DNA from: Flavobacterium aquariorum
Lineage (GTDB): Bacteria; Bacteroidota; Bacteroidia; Flavobacteriales; Flavobacteriaceae
Direction of reading: 5' to 3'
DNA length: 64,000 bases
NCBI RefSeq assembly: GCF_003254745.1
Contig: NZ_QKXH01000009.1
Location: 1 to 64,000, forward strand
The notes below the pieces were generated by a model that did not search any database, was not told where the DNA came from, and saw only the letters and a program-made list of their open reading frames with translations. Within the stretch, counting starts at the first letter, position 1; each line of letters starts with the position of its first letter. Below, in pieces: positions 1 to 5,831 of the stretch. The position numbers were made by a program, and so were the translations under genes.

Positions 1-135
1 CCTTTACCACTTTTAAAATCAACCTTTGGTCATAATGACTTTGCTTACGATCGCGGACAGCATAAACGTCCTGTTCCTTGTATTCCATACACTCGTGAAT
101 TGTGTATAGCTATTTCAGGACAAGACATCATCTAA
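1..135 (+). CDS. 3' end of an unknown gene (partial)
   Basis: Frame 1 is open from the window edge to a TAA at 133-135, giving 44 codons with no start visible. The translated tail contains FGHNDFAYDRGQHKRPVPC and ends in ISGQDII. I do not recognise it. An uninterrupted frame of this length in AT-rich DNA, with balanced residue use (His, Arg, Pro, Cys), suggests a real C-terminus. It is convergent with the minus-strand gene ending at 115, and the two stops overlap by 21 bp. It could still be chance. Confidence 0.35.
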   Translation, partial: PLPLLKSTFGHNDFAYDRGQHKRPVPCIPYTRELCIAISGQDII

Positions 136-981
136 ATTATTTAGTCTTAAAGTGTCTAAATCTTCTCTAATCAACCTATAATCAAAACATTCACCAAGAT
201 AGACTTTTCCATTAAATTCGAATCTTGTAAAAAACTTATTTTGATTTATTTTTACTCGTCTGAATCTTTTATTTTTTAATGGTTTGATAAACTTATTATA
301 ATATTTTGAGTCCAAGATGTAGCTAAGAAACATTGCATAATTTAATAATTGTGTTTCATAAGAACTATCCTCGCCAGATTTATTGTTATCATCAGGTGGA
401 TCATCAACTACTACGCATTGCGAATTTTTAAGGTCTCCTGGATTGTTAATCATTGCAATTGTACCAAAACGTAAATAAACATCTTTTAATGATGCACTAT
501 TTTTCTTTTCTATAATATCTTTTTTAAAACTATTGTAGTATGCACTTACAGTTCCCTTAGTTTCTAATTCGTATTCTAAATTATCAACAATTAAAGAATA
601 GTCCAAATATTTTCCATTAGTAGGAATTCCTATTTTTTTAAATTTATTTGGATTTGTATTTAATAGTTCTACAGTATATTTTATTCCAAAAGCGACTCCT
701 ATAATTTCAGAGATTGTTTTTTTCTTCCTATCATCAACTGATAAATTCTCGATTTTATTTGCTTCTACATTTATGAAATCAGAATGCAATAGTTCGTAAG
801 CAGGAATTTTAGACTGTAGGTAATCAAAATCTGAATCAATAATATGTGGTGGAATTTCTTCAACCATAATTCCATATTTAAAAATTTCAGGTTTGCAAAT
901 CTCAAATTCTAATTTAGATTTAAAAAGTTCTGAGTCTTTAACTGTTTCATCCAAATAAATTTTCATTTTTGATTTGCTCAT
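115..981 (-). CDS. hypothetical protein, possible PD-(D/E)XK nuclease fold
   Basis: A 288-residue, Lys/Asn/Asp-rich soluble protein with no signal peptide or membrane segment. I do not recognise the family. Around residues 125-143 an acidic residue at the start of a hydrophobic strand (LDYSLIV, D127) is followed by a second strand ending in E140-T-K142 (YELETKG). A preceding helix carries Glu (SEIIGVAFGIKY, E92). This spacing resembles the D...ExK core of PD-(D/E)XK nucleases, but the match is motif-level only. Residues 193-207 form an Asp-rich linker. The gene stands alone on the minus strand next to the toxin-antitoxin-chaperone operon, so a role in defence or mobile DNA is possible. That is inference. 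The first Met is used; M6 is an alternative start. Confidence 0.7.
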   Translation of the reverse strand: MSKSKMKIYLDETVKDSELFKSKLEFEICKPEIFKYGIMVEEIPPHIIDSDFDYLQSKIPAYELLHSDFINVEANKIENLSVDDRKKKTISEIIGVAFGIKYTVELLNTNPNKFKKIGIPTNGKYLDYSLIVDNLEYELETKGTVSAYYNSFKKDIIEKKNSASLKDVYLRFGTIAMINNPGDLKNSQCVVVDDPPDDNNKSGEDSSYETQLLNYAMFLSYILDSKYYNKFIKPLKNKRFRRVKINQNKFFTRFEFNGKVYLGECFDYRLIREDLDTLRLNNLDDVLS

Positions 982-1346
982 TCTGAATATTTTTGATGTT
1001 TCTTTGATTCTGCGGGTGCATTACTGCTAACTAGTATATAATCGCTGTAAAGTAGCGATTATACAACCATAATGGGGTAGATTATCACTATTTTGTAGCA
1101 TCTGTTGTTTTTCCAAATATATAAATTAATACCGAAAACACTGATAAAAAATATTAGTATTATATTTATTTTTCAAAACTAACTTCTTTTAATTCAGGTA
1201 TGTTACGGAAAACCGTAAAGGTTGGTTTTTAATATATTCTTTATTGATTCCAGTAGTGATAGAAAGCCTTTCAGAGTGGGTGATTACTTTTTCTAGTATG
1301 TGGAGCAGTGACCAACAGGCATTTCGTAATCAAAAAACAAAAAAAA
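982..1346. other. intergenic region with two hairpins
   Basis: No gene is visible between the divergent gene at 115-981 and the TAC operon promoter. A perfect 10-bp inverted repeat (TATAATCGCT / AGCGATTATA) lies at 1037-1046 and 1054-1063 with a 7-nt loop. A short perfect palindrome, TTACGG-AAAA-CCGTAA, lies at 1203-1218. The first may be a degenerate copy of a dispersed intergenic hairpin. The second has the shape of a dimeric regulator site. No function can be assigned. Confidence 0.5.
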
Positions 1347-1378
1347 TTGATAGGAAATGAATTATATTCCTATATTTG
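1347..1378 (+). promoter_or_regulatory. promoter of the TAC operon
   Basis: TTG at 1347-1349, a 21-nt spacer, and TATATTTG at 1371-1378 match the Bacteroidetes housekeeping promoter (TTG-N17-23-TAnnTTTG). Initiation would fall near 1385. A second -7-like TATTTTTG at 1427-1434 has no matching -33 element. The TTG inside 1376-1378 formally opens a longer toxin frame, but it lies within the promoter and so is unlikely to be a translation start. Confidence 0.6.
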
Positions 1379-1408
1379 AGAAAACAAAAAAAGTATATAA
1401 ATAGTCAT

Positions 1409-1445
1409 AAAATACACTTAAAAGTGTATTTTTGTTTGCAAACAA
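1409..1445. promoter_or_regulatory. tandem palindromic operator candidates
   Basis: An 11-bp perfect inverted repeat (AAAATACACTT / AAGTGTATTTT, 2-nt centre) covers 1409-1432. It is followed directly by a perfect 14-bp palindrome, TTGTTTGCAAACAA, at 1432-1445. Both lie between the predicted transcription start and the toxin GTG codon. This is where HTH antitoxins of higBA-type operons commonly bind to repress their own operon. The palindromes are visible; binding is inferred. Confidence 0.55.
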
Positions 1446-1453
1446 CTAGTAAA

Positions 1454-1975
1454 GTGAATATATTTGCTCTAGAAATATGGGATGATGAAGGTGCAAAGTG
1501 TACTTTTTACACCGTGAGATACGATGATCTTCAAACCAATGAGACTGATTTGTTTTTTGAGAAGTATGATGCTTTACCAGAATACAAACAAGCCAATCAG
1601 GAATTATTATCATTTGTAGTATACGCAATCGGAGAGGATCATGGTGCAATTAATGAATTGTTTAACAGAAATGAAAACGAAGTAAAAGGATTGCCTGTTC
1701 AAGGTAAAGTGGTACTCGATGAAATTACCTATCACTATCCAAATTTTCCGTTACGATTATACGCCTTAAAAATTACAAACAATATCGTTATACTTTTTAA
1801 CGGAGGTATCAAAGATGACAAAACAAATCAAAAAAGTTCACTACACTTAATTTGGAGAGATGCATGCGAATTTGCTAAACGAATTCTCGAAGCTATTCGT
1901 GACGGTACAATTATCGTAGATAAAAAAAATAGAAAACTTACTAATTATGATGGTTCAGATGAAATCATCCTCTAA
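1454..1975 (+). CDS. putative HigB/RelE-like toxin of a toxin-antitoxin-chaperone operon
   Basis: First gene of a three-gene operon, encoding 173 residues from a GTG start at 1454. The frame has no ATG at all. The upstream TTG at 1376 lies in the promoter, and codons 1-26 of that longer frame would translate the operator palindromes, so GTG is preferred. The late core FPLRLYALKITNNIVILFNG followed by GIK and a C-terminal helix (ACEFAKRILEAI) resembles the last strands of RelE/HigB/ParE-type mRNA interferases, in which a hydrophobic reporting strand ends in GG.K. Typical HigB proteins are about 90-130 residues, so this one has an extended N-terminal half. An HTH antitoxin gene follows 12 nt downstream, and a SecB-like chaperone gene after that. 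The toxin family is inferred from context plus a weak motif. Confidence 0.65.
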   Translation: MNIFALEIWDDEGAKCTFYTVRYDDLQTNETDLFFEKYDALPEYKQANQELLSFVVYAIGEDHGAINELFNRNENEVKGLPVQGKVVLDEITYHYPNFPLRLYALKITNNIVILFNGGIKDDKTNQKSSLHLIWRDACEFAKRILEAIRDGTIIVDKKNRKLTNYDGSDEIIL

Positions 1976-1987
1976 AAATCCAAAATT

Positions 1988-2395
1988 ATGAGAAGCAAAG
2001 TAGCCCAAAGAATTTTAGCAGAAACACCCGAAGAAACAAAAATCTTCGCTAAGTTATACGCTGACATTGTGGTACGCGTAAATCAGCTATTAAAAGAAAA
2101 AGGATTTAGCCAAAAGGATCTGGCTGAAAAATTGGAAAAAAGACCTTCAGAAGTGAATAAATGGTTAGTAGGCGAACACAATTTCACTTTGCGTTCACTT
2201 GCAAAATTAGAAGCAGAATTGGGTGATACCATTATTACTGTACCGCATAGAAAGCCTGTGTCTTCTTCGATAGGGGGTAAAAGACATATTACTGTTTACA
2301 AGAATGCACATGTTACCACCAAAGATGTATCCTTTACCCATGTGTGGAAAAAATCTAAGACCAAATCAAAAACACCATTAGCCAATGTCAGCTAA
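1988..2395 (+). CDS. XRE/HigA-family HTH antitoxin with C-terminal extension
   Basis: 135 residues. An N-terminal helix (EETKIFAKLYADIV) leads into an HTH_3/XRE domain at about residues 29-85. Its recognition region is KGFSQKDLAEKLEKRPSEV, followed by NKWLVGEHNFTLRSLAKLE. After the domain there is a basic, apparently flexible tail of about 45 residues carrying SFTHVWKKSK (W120). In the Mycobacterium tuberculosis HigA1 antitoxin a comparable tail (ChAD) is bound by the SecB-like chaperone and makes folding chaperone-dependent. The tail here is a candidate ChAD by position and by its aromatic residue, which is inference. The gene starts 12 nt after the toxin stop, and its last 11 nt overlap the chaperone gene, indicating translational coupling. 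Confidence 0.85.
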   Translation: MRSKVAQRILAETPEETKIFAKLYADIVVRVNQLLKEKGFSQKDLAEKLEKRPSEVNKWLVGEHNFTLRSLAKLEAELGDTIITVPHRKPVSSSIGGKRHITVYKNAHVTTKDVSFTHVWKKSKTKSKTPLANVS

Positions 2396-2840
2396 TATTT
2401 TACATCCGGAAAAAATAGAAATTGTAGATTTCAAAATCATTAAAGGGCAAATCAACAGCCCTTTTGATTTTGAAAATAAAAAAGTAGAAGGCCATATTTT
2501 CAATGTTGATTTCGAATTGGGATTTAATCTTGAAGACAAATTGGCAAGAGCTGATTTTTCAGTCAATGTCGAGACTAAGAGCAATGGAGATACTATTGAA
2601 GAAGCAGTTGGCAATTTCAGTTTTGTTTATGTTTTTTATGTGGATAATATAGAAGAACTCACTACTGTCGAAAAAGACGAAATCATTACTGTTCACCCAG
2701 CTTTAGGGAATGCATTGGCTTCTATAACCTATTCAACATCGAGAGGGATTTTAATGACGCGCTTCCAAGGAACTGTTTTAAGTGATTTTATCCTGCCCGT
2801 TATCAATCCTAATGATTTATTAGAAAAAGGAAAGAAATAA
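2385..2840 (+). CDS. SecB-like chaperone of the TAC operon
   Basis: 151 residues. The C-terminal third, with ITYSTSRGIL and then FILPVINPNDLL, follows the SecB pattern (helix ISxLTSRGGF, then LLLPPVNF-LY). The middle consists of beta-strand-like segments (NFSFVYVFYV, ADFSVNVET), as in the SecB sheet. It is slightly shorter than Rv1957 of M. tuberculosis, the SecB-like chaperone that protects antitoxin HigA1. ATG 2385 overlaps the antitoxin end by 11 nt in another frame, so the three genes form one unit in the order toxin, antitoxin, chaperone. General export SecB is less likely given this operon position. The fold call rests on the C-terminal motif, so homology should be confirmed by profile search. 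Confidence 0.8.
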   Translation: MSANILHPEKIEIVDFKIIKGQINSPFDFENKKVEGHIFNVDFELGFNLEDKLARADFSVNVETKSNGDTIEEAVGNFSFVYVFYVDNIEELTTVEKDEIITVHPALGNALASITYSTSRGILMTRFQGTVLSDFILPVINPNDLLEKGKK

Positions 2841-2901
2841 AACCTGATAGCACACGACAGCGGATTTACACACGAACGAAGTGAACTGACGAAGTAATCC
2901 G

Positions 2902-2958
2902 TGCCCACAAAGACTAGTCATTTCAATTTCATAAAAAAAGCTACAGGAATTATTTTCT
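2902..2958 (+). repeat. intergenic repeat, copy 1
   Basis: A 57-nt segment from TGCCCACAAAGA to GGAATTATTTTCT recurs at 4208-4262 with a few substitutions and one indel. Both copies are preceded, at different distances, by a related sequence of form CCYGATAGCRCA (2844 and 4144), so the repeat unit may be about 120 nt with a variable middle. Confidence 0.65.
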
Positions 2959-2971
2959 TGCAGCTTTTTTT
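2933..2971 (+). terminator. terminator of the TAC operon
   Basis: AAAAAAAGCT at 2933-2942 pairs with AGCTTTTTTT at 2962-2971. A further inner helix (CAGGAA / TTCTTG) follows after one mismatch, with a 5-nt loop. It ends in a T run on the plus strand, about 90 nt after the chaperone stop. Confidence 0.7.
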
Positions 2972-3118
2972 TGTGTGTTAACTTTATAGCATATTGCTTG
3001 GTAAAGATTATAGATTAAGTTCACTTCGTTCGTGTACAAATCTGTTATCTTACTAAGAAACTTTTTTTTACATATCTAAACGATATCTTATTCTATGAGA
3101 TCTCTATTATGAGTGACA

Positions 3119-3631
3119 CTAGTGATTGTCAAACTCTCTGCGTTTGTAAAAGCTGTCATCATCACTGTCCTCATTATGACTGGAATCATTTTCGGGGTAG
3201 TAGGATTTCATTACACTTCGCTCATAATTTCTATCAAAATTCTGCTGACTGTTAAATCGGTTCGTGTTTTTAAAAGTATGATATCCTATACTGTTAGCCA
3301 TGACAATCTTCGTGTCTTTATTTATGCTAACAGATCCGATGGGTATGATAATATGGCTGTTTCCGTCTTTATAGATGAACTCCTTTCCATTGTCGTTCGC
3401 TATAGCATCATGCACCTCATTACTGCTGTCCTCTATCAATGCTTTATCTACATTTACATCCAGATAGACAACGCGCTGCATGTCTTTATTAACCCACAGA
3501 TTATCAATTTTGCCTATAGTCCGGTTATCAGCGTCCACTATTTTCCATCCTCTTACATCAGAATAATTTGAAGCAATCTTATAATCCGAAAGCTCATCCA
3601 ATTTGTATAAATTTCTGTCTTTATTTTCCAT
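3119..3631 (-). CDS. PRC-barrel domain protein
   Basis: 170 residues with no signal peptide. Residues about 18-110 match a PRC-barrel: YSDVRGWKIVDADNRTIG, then KIDNLWVNKDMQRVVYLDV, then a late strand SHIIIPIGSVSIN. The C-terminal 45 residues are low-complexity and charged (Asn, Ser, Asp, Arg). PRC-barrel proteins of this form are often induced by stress or stationary phase in Bacteroidetes; the biochemical role is unknown. A 51-codon membrane protein gene lies just upstream on the same strand and may be cotranscribed. A 152-codon open frame on the opposite strand covers the same DNA but lacks protein-like composition, so this strand is preferred. Confidence 0.85.
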   Translation of the reverse strand: MENKDRNLYKLDELSDYKIASNYSDVRGWKIVDADNRTIGKIDNLWVNKDMQRVVYLDVNVDKALIEDSSNEVHDAIANDNGKEFIYKDGNSHIIIPIGSVSINKDTKIVMANSIGYHTFKNTNRFNSQQNFDRNYERSVMKSYYPENDSSHNEDSDDDSFYKRREFDNH

Positions 3632-3749
3632 AATTTCTTTTTTACTATTATATATTCATTTTCTGCTGCGTACAGCTGCGGGAAAATATAGATTGTATTT
3701 CCTTAATAGGTGAAATAACACAATTATCCTGCTGTTTAGCTGTCACTTT

Positions 3750-3905
3750 CTAACGTACACTTGTACTGTTTTCGATTTCTACGTTACTTTCACTTTGAGT
3801 TTCGGTATTACTCAAAAGGATGAAGTATAAAAGTGCTGCGATTATCAGCCCTGCAGCAATCCACGGCCATACCGGTTTTTTTTTCTCAATTTTAATTTCT
3901 GCCAT
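3750..3905 (-). CDS. small single-span membrane protein
   Basis: 51 residues, ATG at 3905, TAG at 3750. A basic start (MAEIKIEKKKPVWPW) leads into one hydrophobic helix (IAAGLIIAALLYFILLS, about residues 16-32). A short polar, Ser/Glu/Asn-rich tail follows. Topology is probably N-in with the tail in the periplasm. It lies 118 nt upstream of the PRC-barrel gene on the same strand, so a shared stress-related transcript is plausible. No function can be assigned. The coding call rests on the clear positive-inside membrane pattern. Confidence 0.65.
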   Translation of the reverse strand: MAEIKIEKKKPVWPWIAAGLIIAALLYFILLSNTETQSESNVEIENSTSVR

Positions 3906-4365
3906 GACTTTATTTTTTTTGATTATAAAATAGTTTTAATCCAATACTAAAGGTACAAAGGAGACTAGACTAAGATGTATGTAATTTTAGCAAAAAGTTA
4001 TATAATTCACACCAGACTAACTATTAAAATGCGGATGGGGAACACAGTAATAACACACCCTCTGGTGCTCGTTTGCAACGAGTACCTACTTACTTGTGCA
4101 AAAGAAACAAAGCGTTTCCAACGCGGGGCTAATAAATAAATTACCCGATAGCGCAGAATTATTTCGTCAGTTTGTCCCGATAATTGTCGGGACTCGGGTG
4201 CATTCTTTGCCCACAAAGAGTAGTAATTTCAATTTTATAAAAAAGCTAACGGAATTATTTTCTACTGGTTTATTCTGTGTCTTAGCACCACGCCCCATAA
4301 AGTCCCCCGACTTTGTATAACATGGCATTTTCTTTCTATTTCCTGCCATAATGAAATAATAGGAG
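3906..4365. other. gene-free stretch with REP-like hairpin
   Basis: No convincing gene. A hairpin at 4064-4086 (GGTGCTCGTT, loop TGC, AACGAGTACC; 9 of 10 pairs) resembles the imperfect palindromes associated with REP elements or IS200-type ends. An 18-bp near-palindrome, TCCCGATAATTGTCGGGA, lies at 4175-4192. The second copy of the intergenic repeat is at 4208-4262. Short open frames here (4007-4216, 4096-4320, 4167-4349) run through these repeats and are not credible proteins. Confidence 0.5.
4208..4262 (+). repeat. intergenic repeat, copy 2
   Basis: Second copy of the segment at 2902-2958, in the same orientation. The related upstream sequence CCCGATAGCGCA lies at 4144. Unlike copy 1, the GCT stem that makes a terminator in copy 1 is not completed here, so the repeat itself is not simply a terminator. 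Confidence 0.65.
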
Positions 4366-5793
4366 CTACTTAATTGAATTATATACTCTTAATACATTCT
4401 CAACAATAGCACCAAAACCATTGTCAAAATGATGGTTCCCTGGCAATACTATTACTTTTGATTCTGCTGCTTCAAACTTTTTACGAACAGTTTCACTTTC
4501 CTCATTTCCAAAAAAACAAACGGGATTCAGCGATTTAATTCTACTGATTTCAGCGATAACATTATATTTTTCAATGGAATGCACACTTATCATATCCAAA
4601 AGATGAATTTCAAAATCAGCAGTTTCGTCGGGGGATAAACTATACACTCCTTTTATTTTTTCTTTTAATTCGTCTGGAAAATTATTGGCTATGAATGGAA
4701 TTACTGAAGCCCCAAAGGAATAACCCACCAAAATAAATGACTTCTTATTCCATTGCTTCATATAATGATTGATTGCATTTGAAATATCCAAAGCGCTTTT
4801 TTGCGGTGTTTTAGCATTCCAAAAATAACTTTGTGCATCTAACCCAATTACCGGAATTCCGTTTTTTGAAAATTGCTCTCCTAGTTCTTGGTCAAAACTG
4901 GTCCATCCACCATCACCAGAAATCATAAAAGCAAGCGGCAAACTTTCTTTTGTATCTGAATGGATTATTGTCAGCGGCAAGTCTGTTTGATAAGTTTGAA
5001 AATTTTTTGGTTGATTTCCTTTATTTTCTATTGTTTTCCTTTCTGCATAAGTGGGGGTATTTTGAATTTTTGTATAAGCTGTACTAAATTGTGGCAACCA
5101 ATTTTTTGTTACCGAAAAACCGTGACCGACTTTGGGCAGCCCAATTAATTGTTCTGCATTCACTTCTTTCCCATATTTTATCGCATCCGCAAAGGGGCAA
5201 TCGAGGTCTTTAAGCCCTTGAAGAACAATAAATGGTGCTGTTAGTTTTTCGCTGGGATTCAGATAAAAAGACTTCCCGGGTTTTAAAACTTTTGTTGTTA
5301 ATGCCGTTCCGTTGCATAAGGTTTTGTCTAATTTAATATCAGGACAAAAACCCATTACAACCGCTCCTTTGAAAGTGTTGGCGGGCGCTTGTGCCAATGC
5401 ACCATAAACTAATGTTGCTCCAGAAGAATAGCCAACCAAAATAGGTTTGAAATAATTAGGAAAATGATATCTTTTTTGGATTTCTAAACTCAAGTTTTCA
5501 AAATCACTTGCTGGATAATAACATTTTACGTTCAGTTTTTTGGTGTTTCTATAGTAAGAAAGGATGTTTACACCCGCAACCATTGCACCTTGATTTGCAA
5601 TATTTTTTGCTATGTCAACAACCCCTTGATTCCAGCCACCATCACCCGAAATAAAAAGTACAAATGCTTTTGGTGTGCCCGTTGGTTTGTATATCGCTAC
5701 ATTTCCAAATGAGCCATAATTGACAACATCATTTGCCAATGCTTTAGTATTTAGAGCAAATGCGATTATAAGGGCTATAATAAGATTTTTCAT
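4366..5793 (-). CDS. AcvB/VirJ-family periplasmic hydrolase (putative aminoacyl-phospholipid hydrolase)
   Basis: 475 residues from the ATG at 5793, which begins a signal peptide (MKNLIIALIIAFALNTKALA). An upstream in-frame ATG at 5830-5832 overlaps the mprF stop as TAATG and would add 13 residues. Two VirJ-type alpha/beta-hydrolase units are visible. The first has ISGDGGWNQG and a nucleophile elbow GYSSGA. The second has MISGDGGWTSFD and GYSFGA, with late HGF and NHHFD histidines. Agrobacterium AcvB is a periplasmic lysyl-phosphatidylglycerol hydrolase encoded beside the LPG synthase LpiA/MprF. The gene here directly follows an MprF-like gene, so removal of the same lipid modification is the natural inference. 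Which aminoacyl lipid is involved is unknown. Confidence 0.8.
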   Translation of the reverse strand: MKNLIIALIIAFALNTKALANDVVNYGSFGNVAIYKPTGTPKAFVLFISGDGGWNQGVVDIAKNIANQGAMVAGVNILSYYRNTKKLNVKCYYPASDFENLSLEIQKRYHFPNYFKPILVGYSSGATLVYGALAQAPANTFKGAVVMGFCPDIKLDKTLCNGTALTTKVLKPGKSFYLNPSEKLTAPFIVLQGLKDLDCPFADAIKYGKEVNAEQLIGLPKVGHGFSVTKNWLPQFSTAYTKIQNTPTYAERKTIENKGNQPKNFQTYQTDLPLTIIHSDTKESLPLAFMISGDGGWTSFDQELGEQFSKNGIPVIGLDAQSYFWNAKTPQKSALDISNAINHYMKQWNKKSFILVGYSFGASVIPFIANNFPDELKEKIKGVYSLSPDETADFEIHLLDMISVHSIEKYNVIAEISRIKSLNPVCFFGNEESETVRKKFEAAESKVIVLPGNHHFDNGFGAIVENVLRVYNSIK

Positions 5794-5831
5794 TTGGTGT
5801 GTTTTTAAAACTAATTGCAAATACCAACGCA

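Larger units (their letters stand above)
2861..3044. repeat. long imperfect inverted repeat flanking the TAC terminator
   Basis: The 27-nt arm at 2861-2887 is repeated in inverse orientation at 3018-3044 with 24 of 27 positions matching. The shared core is ACGAACGAAGTGAACT. The arms bracket about 130 nt that contain the TAC terminator. The arrangement resembles a small non-autonomous element or a pair of dispersed flavobacterial intergenic repeats. No target-site duplication was recognised. Confidence 0.6.

Noticed and set aside
1376..1453. N-terminal extension of the TAC toxin from the TTG at 1376
   Set aside because: The TTG is part of a good -7 promoter box, and the extension would translate two palindromes.
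2385..2840. Housekeeping SecB export chaperone
   Set aside because: It is short, diverged, and overlaps an HTH antitoxin gene in a toxin-antitoxin operon, so a dedicated chaperone is more likely.
3113..3571. 152-codon plus-strand frame with hydrophobic stretches
   Set aside because: It lies opposite the PRC-barrel gene, whose domain match and codon pattern are convincing. The hydrophobic look is the antisense effect of a charged protein.
4007..4349. Three short overlapping frames as possible small genes
   Set aside because: They pass through hairpins and an intergenic repeat copy and have no recognisable signal, domain or stable frame.
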